From: Gammaproteobacteria bacterium
Lineage (GTDB): Bacteria > Pseudomonadota > Gammaproteobacteria > Eutrophobiales > Eutrophobiaceae
DNA: 8,465 nt
Assembly: GCA_009843675.1 (NCBI GenBank)
Contig: VYCZ01000270.1
Span: forward strand, 1 to 8,465
Reading direction: 5' to 3'
How positions within the stretch are numbered: the first letter of the stretch is position 1; the number at the start of each line of letters is the position of its first letter. Shown one piece after another: positions 5,262 through 8,465 of this stretch. Made by a program: the position numbers and the translations under genes. Under the pieces are notes generated by a model that was not told the DNA's origin, ran no database searches, and worked only from the letters and a program-made list of their open reading frames with translations.

Positions 5262-6608
5262 GGCAGGCTCGCGCATGGTGACGAATTCTTCGGCTGCGGT
5301 GGGATGGATGCCGATGGTGGCGTCGAATGTTGCCTTGGTCGCCCCGGCCTTGAGGGCGATGCCTATGCCCTGGATGATTTCGCCGGCGTCGGGACCGACC
5401 ATGTGCACACCCAGGACCTTGTCGGTGTCTTTATCCACGATGATTTTCATAAGCGTCTTCTCGCTGCTGCCGGTCAGGGTGTGTTTCAGGCTGGTAAATC
5501 GGGACTTGTAAATCTCAACGTTTGCATATTCCTGCCGGGCCTGTTGCTCGGTCAGGCCGACCGTGCCCAGGTTGGGCTGGCTGAAGATGCAGGTGGGTAC
5601 ATCGCGGTAATCCACGCGCCGTGACTGGTTGTTGAACAGATTATTCGCCAGCGCCGTACCCTCCGCGGTGGCGACGGGCGTCAGGTTCATGTGGTCGGTC
5701 ACGTCGCCGATGGCGTAGATGGAGGGGACGGAACTGCGGTACTCGTCATCGACCCTGATAGCCCCTTTCTCGTTGAGCTCTACTCCAGCCGTCTCCAGGC
5801 CCAGGTTGTCCGTGTTGGGCCGTCGTCCGGTGGCGTACATGACCAGGTCTGCCGTTATTGTTTCTGTGCCGGCCGTGTTGACCAGGTAGCGGCCGTTTTG
5901 TTGTTCTATGCTGTCGATGCGGCTATTGAACAGCAGTTTTATCCCTTTCAGGTGCATTTGCTCGGCGAGAAACTCCCGCATCTCTCCGTCAAATCCCCTG
6001 AGAAAAAGATCGCCGCGGTAGACCAGGGTGGTATCCACGCCGAGTCCGTGGAATATACCGGCGAATTCGACGGCGATATAACCACCACCAACGATAACGA
6101 CGCTGGCCGGCAGGGTATCGAGAAAAAAGGCCTCGTTGGATGAGATAACGTGCTCCCTGCCGGGTATGTTCGGGATATGGGGCCAACCGCCCGTGGCCAC
6201 CAGGATGCGCCGGGCGCTGAGGCTCTCGCCGTTGACCCGGACCGTATTCGGTCCCTCGATTACGGCCCTGCCATTGTACAGGACTACATTATTACGTTTA
6301 AGTAAATTCTTATAAATACCGTTTAATCTTTTGATTTCAGTATTTTTATTATTCAGGAGAACACTCCAGTCAAAGACCGGTTCGGAAACCTGCCAGCCAT
6401 AACCAGCCGCATCATTAAAGTCTTCGGCATAATGCGCGGCATACACGAACAGCTTTTTTGGGATGCACCCGACATTCACGCAGGTGCCGCCCAGGTAACG
6501 GTCCTCAGCTATGGCGACCTTCGCGCCGAACCCGCCGGACATGCGCGCAGCGCGCACGCCGCCGGAACCGGCGCCGATGACAAACAGGTCATAATCATAC
6601 TCACTCAT
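5256..6608 (-). CDS. gor: Glutathione reductase (NADPH), Gor
   Basis: This cytosolic FAD enzyme reduces glutathione disulfide with NADPH. It has 450 residues, the usual length. The FAD-binding motif GAGSGG is at 12-17 and the redox-active pair C43/C48 lies in GGTCVNVGCIPKK. The NADPH Rossmann motif GGGYIA is at 174-179, followed by R198 and R204, the arginines known to select NADPH over NADH in E. coli Gor. The second FAD motif YAIGD is near 298, and the C-terminal HPTAAEE (His about 435, Glu about 440) supplies the catalytic base from the partner subunit. The SGGVRAAR N-terminal helix resembles plant and alphaproteobacterial enzymes more than E. coli. The start ATG overlaps the end of the TVP38 gene by eight bases, so both share one transcript. 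A strikingly AT-rich stretch covers codons near 85-107. The TAA stop lies in a repeat core. Confidence 0.95.
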   Translation of the reverse strand: MSEYDYDLFVIGAGSGGVRAARMSGGFGAKVAIAEDRYLGGTCVNVGCIPKKLFVYAAHYAEDFNDAAGYGWQVSEPVFDWSVLLNNKNTEIKRLNGIYKNLLKRNNVVLYNGRAVIEGPNTVRVNGESLSARRILVATGGWPHIPNIPGREHVISSNEAFFLDTLPASVVIVGGGYIAVEFAGIFHGLGVDTTLVYRGDLFLRGFDGEMREFLAEQMHLKGIKLLFNSRIDSIEQQNGRYLVNTAGTETITADLVMYATGRRPNTDNLGLETAGVELNEKGAIRVDDEYRSSVPSIYAIGDVTDHMNLTPVATAEGTALANNLFNNQSRRVDYRDVPTCIFSQPNLGTVGLTEQQARQEYANVEIYKSRFTSLKHTLTGSSEKTLMKIIVDKDTDKVLGVHMVGPDAGEIIQGIGIALKAGATKATFDATIGIHPTAAEEFVTMREPAG

Positions 6609-7296
6609 GTCCGCTGCGGATTTTGCGTCTCTTCAGGTAATCCACCGTCTTTTTCGCCAGCAGCGGGAAGATGCCCAGCAGTACAAAAGACAATATCAAC
6701 TCCGGTGATGCGATATCCTTTAGTTGCTCGATTTTTGCGATCTGGGTGCCGGCATTCACATATACGATGGTCCCTGCCAGCATCCCGACCTGGCTTACGA
6801 GAAAGAAGGTCAATACCCTGATAGTGGTCAGTCCCATGACGAGGTTGATGATAAAAAACGGGAATAAGGGCACCAGGCGCAGGGTGAACAGGTAAAATGC
6901 GCCTTCCTCGTCCATCCCCCTGTTGATGGCAGTCAACTTGTCGGCAAAACGTCCCTGGATGGCTTCCCTGAACAGGTAGCGGGAGACCAGGAACGCGAGT
7001 GTTGCCCCTATGGTGGAGGCAAATGACACAACAACGGTTCCCCAGAGCAGGCCGAAAATGGCGCCGGCGGCCAGGGTAAGGATGGCTGCTCCCGGCAGGG
7101 ACAGTCCGGTAATAATGACATACAGGAGAAAGTAGGAGACGGTCGTCGTCAACGGTTCACGTTCATAAAAAGCATCCATCACGGCCTGTTGTTCCTTCAG
7201 GTATTCCAGGTTGAAATACCGGCCCAGGTCAAAAATAAAAAACAGGGCCACGAGTATGATGACCGTTACCAGTAACGTGATTTGGGTCTTGTTCAT
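6601..7296 (-). CDS. TVP38/TMEM64 family (VTT domain) inner-membrane protein
   Basis: This 231-residue polytopic membrane protein has an N-terminal anchor at about 7-23 and then hydrophobic blocks near 53-75, 77-105, 138-180 and 199-215. The family signature is visible as AGAIFG and LWGTVVVSFASTIGATLAF (78-103), then LRLVPLFPFFIINLVMG (139-155). The VTT domain includes DedA-like, YdjX/YdjZ and eukaryotic TMEM41/VMP1 proteins, several linked to lipid scrambling or transport; the bacterial role of this subgroup is unsettled. The basic C-terminal tail (KRRKIRSGHE) should be cytoplasmic. I start at the ATG at 7296, immediately before a charged-then-hydrophobic N-terminus. An upstream GTG at 7374 would add 26 polar, cysteine-containing residues and looks wrong. 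No clear ribosome binding site is seen. It is first in an operon with gor, whose start it overlaps. Confidence 0.88.
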   Translation of the reverse strand: MNKTQITLLVTVIILVALFFIFDLGRYFNLEYLKEQQAVMDAFYEREPLTTTVSYFLLYVIITGLSLPGAAILTLAAGAIFGLLWGTVVVSFASTIGATLAFLVSRYLFREAIQGRFADKLTAINRGMDEEGAFYLFTLRLVPLFPFFIINLVMGLTTIRVLTFFLVSQVGMLAGTIVYVNAGTQIAKIEQLKDIASPELILSFVLLGIFPLLAKKTVDYLKRRKIRSGHE

Positions 7297-7401
7297 CGAT
7301 TTGTACGATTGGTCAGATTGATTGCATGATGCTAGACTGACTCCCTTGTCACGGCAGCACCGGCATTCTCCCACATAACAAACAAATAAGGAATTTTAAA
7401 A
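7297..7401. promoter_or_regulatory. Divergent control region between TVP38-gor and the NCS2 permease
   Basis: For the plus-strand permease, TTGGTC at 7309-7314 and TAGACT at 7333-7338 are 18 bases apart, and a TG one base before the -10 makes it extended (TGcTAGACT). Transcription would start near 7345, leaving a leader of roughly 57 bases. Within the spacer is a small palindrome GCATGATGC (7324-7332), flanked by GTCAG (7312-7316) and CTGAC (7337-7341), which could hold a repressor. No convincing minus-strand promoter was found for the TVP38 gene. Confidence 0.35.
7387..7392 (+). promoter_or_regulatory. Ribosome binding site of the NCS2 permease
   Basis: TAAGGA lies nine bases before the ATG at 7402, within an otherwise A/T-rich leader. 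It is the clearest translation signal near this gene and supports that start codon. Confidence 0.7.
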
Positions 7402-8465
7402 ATGCAAACCGAAGCCACCCAGGTCAACCAGAATGTTCGCTACGAACCTGATGAACGTCTCTCACCCAGCCTGACCCTCGGTCTCGGTTTCCAGTACGCG
7501 GCCCTCATCGTAGGCGGCATCGTACTGACTCCCGCCATCATCGTGCGCGCGGCAGGCGAGAGTGAAATTTACCTGACATGGGCCGTCTTTGCCGCCCTTG
7601 CGGTCAGCGGGTTCACCACGGTGATACAGGCCGTCCGGGTTGGGCGTGTCGGTTCGGGCTATCCCCTGCTCATGGGCACGTCCGGCGCTTTTATCGCGGT
7701 CTCCGTTACTGCCCTGGCGGAAGGCGGTCCGGCGATGCTCGCGACCCTGGTCATTATCTCATCACTGTTTCAGTTCGCTCTCTCAGAGCATCTTGCCCTG
7801 TTCCGGCGCCTTATCACGCCGGCAGTCGCCGGCACGGTCATTATGCTGATCTCCGTCACCATCATGCCGATTGCCTTTGATATGCTGACCCAGGTGCCGG
7901 CGGGTACACCGGCTGCGGCCGCTCCCGCCTGCGCCATTACGACTTTCGCCGCTACCCTGGTACTGATTTTTTGCGCAACAGGGGTGTTGCGCCTCTGGGC
8001 GCCGATGCTCGGGGTACTCATAGGCTGTTTTGTCGCTGCCGGTTTCGGTCTCTACGACGTCAATCGGGTACTTGAGGCCTCCTGGATCGGGCTCCCGGAC
8101 GTGGGTAGTTGGCCGGGCTTCGACCTGGAGTTCGGTATTGTTTTCTGGACGCTGTTGCCGGCTTTCATATTTGTGACCCTGGTGGGCGCCATTGAGACCA
8201 TCGGCGATGCGGTCGCTATCCAGAAAGTGGCGTGGCGCGAGCCGCGCGCCACCGATTTCCGCACGGTGCAGGGGGCGGTCGCTGCCGATGGAGTGGGCAA
8301 CCTGTTATCGGGGCTTGCCGGCACCGTGCCCAATACCACCTATTCCTCCAGTATCGCGCTCGCGGAAATCACCGGGGTTGCGGCACGCCGGGCCGGGGCC
8401 TGCGTCGGCGTACTGTTTTTGATCATGGCGTTCCTGCCCAGGCTGATCAGCCTGTTTCTGGCAAT
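7402..8465 (+). CDS. NCS2 family xanthine/uracil-type nucleobase permease (3' end outside window)
   Basis: The reading frame stays open from the ATG at 7402 to the window edge, giving 354 codons of a protein that usually has 430 or more residues, so only the C-terminus is missing. It is an inner-membrane nucleobase:cation symporter. The polar N-terminus (about 22 residues) is followed by repeated hydrophobic segments, with GLGFQYAALIVGGIVLTP at 27-44 as the family-typical first segment. The substrate-site motif of the eighth segment is VGAIETIGD (261-269, with E265 as the likely key acid). The tenth-segment motif is GTVPNTTYSSS (307-317), followed by ITGVAARRAG. These resemble NCS2 uracil/xanthine carriers, but sequence alone does not decide xanthine, uric acid or uracil. 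No purine enzyme is visible beside it in the window. Confidence 0.9.
   Translation, partial: MQTEATQVNQNVRYEPDERLSPSLTLGLGFQYAALIVGGIVLTPAIIVRAAGESEIYLTWAVFAALAVSGFTTVIQAVRVGRVGSGYPLLMGTSGAFIAVSVTALAEGGPAMLATLVIISSLFQFALSEHLALFRRLITPAVAGTVIMLISVTIMPIAFDMLTQVPAGTPAAAAPACAITTFAATLVLIFCATGVLRLWAPMLGVLIGCFVAAGFGLYDVNRVLEASWIGLPDVGSWPGFDLEFGIVFWTLLPAFIFVTLVGAIETIGDAVAIQKVAWREPRATDFRTVQGAVAADGVGNLLSGLAGTVPNTTYSSSIALAEITGVAARRAGACVGVLFLIMAFLPRLISLFLA

Noticed and set aside
7297..7374. 26-residue N-terminal extension of the TVP38 protein from a GTG at 7374
   Set aside because: The added residues are polar and cysteine-containing, are unlike family N-termini, and would cover the divergent promoter region.

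Overview
The window looks like a chromosomal segment of a proteobacterium, possibly a gammaproteobacterium. It is moderately GC-rich, densely coded and uses overlapping operonic genes. Its recognisable genes are a YejF-type double ATPase, ModABC, a bacterial glutathione reductase, a VTT/TVP38 membrane protein and an NCS2 permease. The taxonomic placement is an inference from gene content only. No phage, transposase, CRISPR, rRNA or tRNA sequence is visible.

Layout. A short AT-rich leader with a small repeat (1-95) precedes a fused two-domain peptide-type ABC ATPase (yejF-like, + strand, 96-1703). It converges with a molybdate importer operon on the minus strand (modA 4239-3481, modB, modC ending at 1705). 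The three mod genes overlap each other, which suggests coupled translation. A 67-bp divergent promoter region (4240-4306) separates modA from an NmrA-like NAD(P)-binding protein (+, 4307-5167). That gene converges on a second minus-strand operon in which a TVP38/TMEM64 membrane protein (7296-6601) overlaps glutathione reductase (gor, 6608-5256). A 105-bp divergent region (7297-7401) separates this operon from an NCS2 nucleobase permease (+, from 7402), which runs off the window end. No gene-free stretch exceeds 300 bases.

How the genes work together. ModABC would import molybdate for molybdenum cofactor. Gor keeps glutathione reduced with NADPH, and its coupling to a VTT-domain membrane protein is the most suggestive functional pairing here. 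The yejF-like ATPase would power a peptide importer whose permeases are not visible.

The main non-gene signal is a short intergenic repeat built from about 10-bp-spaced ATCTGCG units ending in a GGATAAAT(TATCC) palindromic core. It occurs at 57-89, 1695-1717 and 5174-5261, always at a gene edge. Its core supplies the TAA stop codons of three genes (yejF-like, modC, gor). I found no convincing new multi-gene system; the repeat, the overlapping divergent promoters upstream of modA and the TVP38-gor coupling are the points worth checking.
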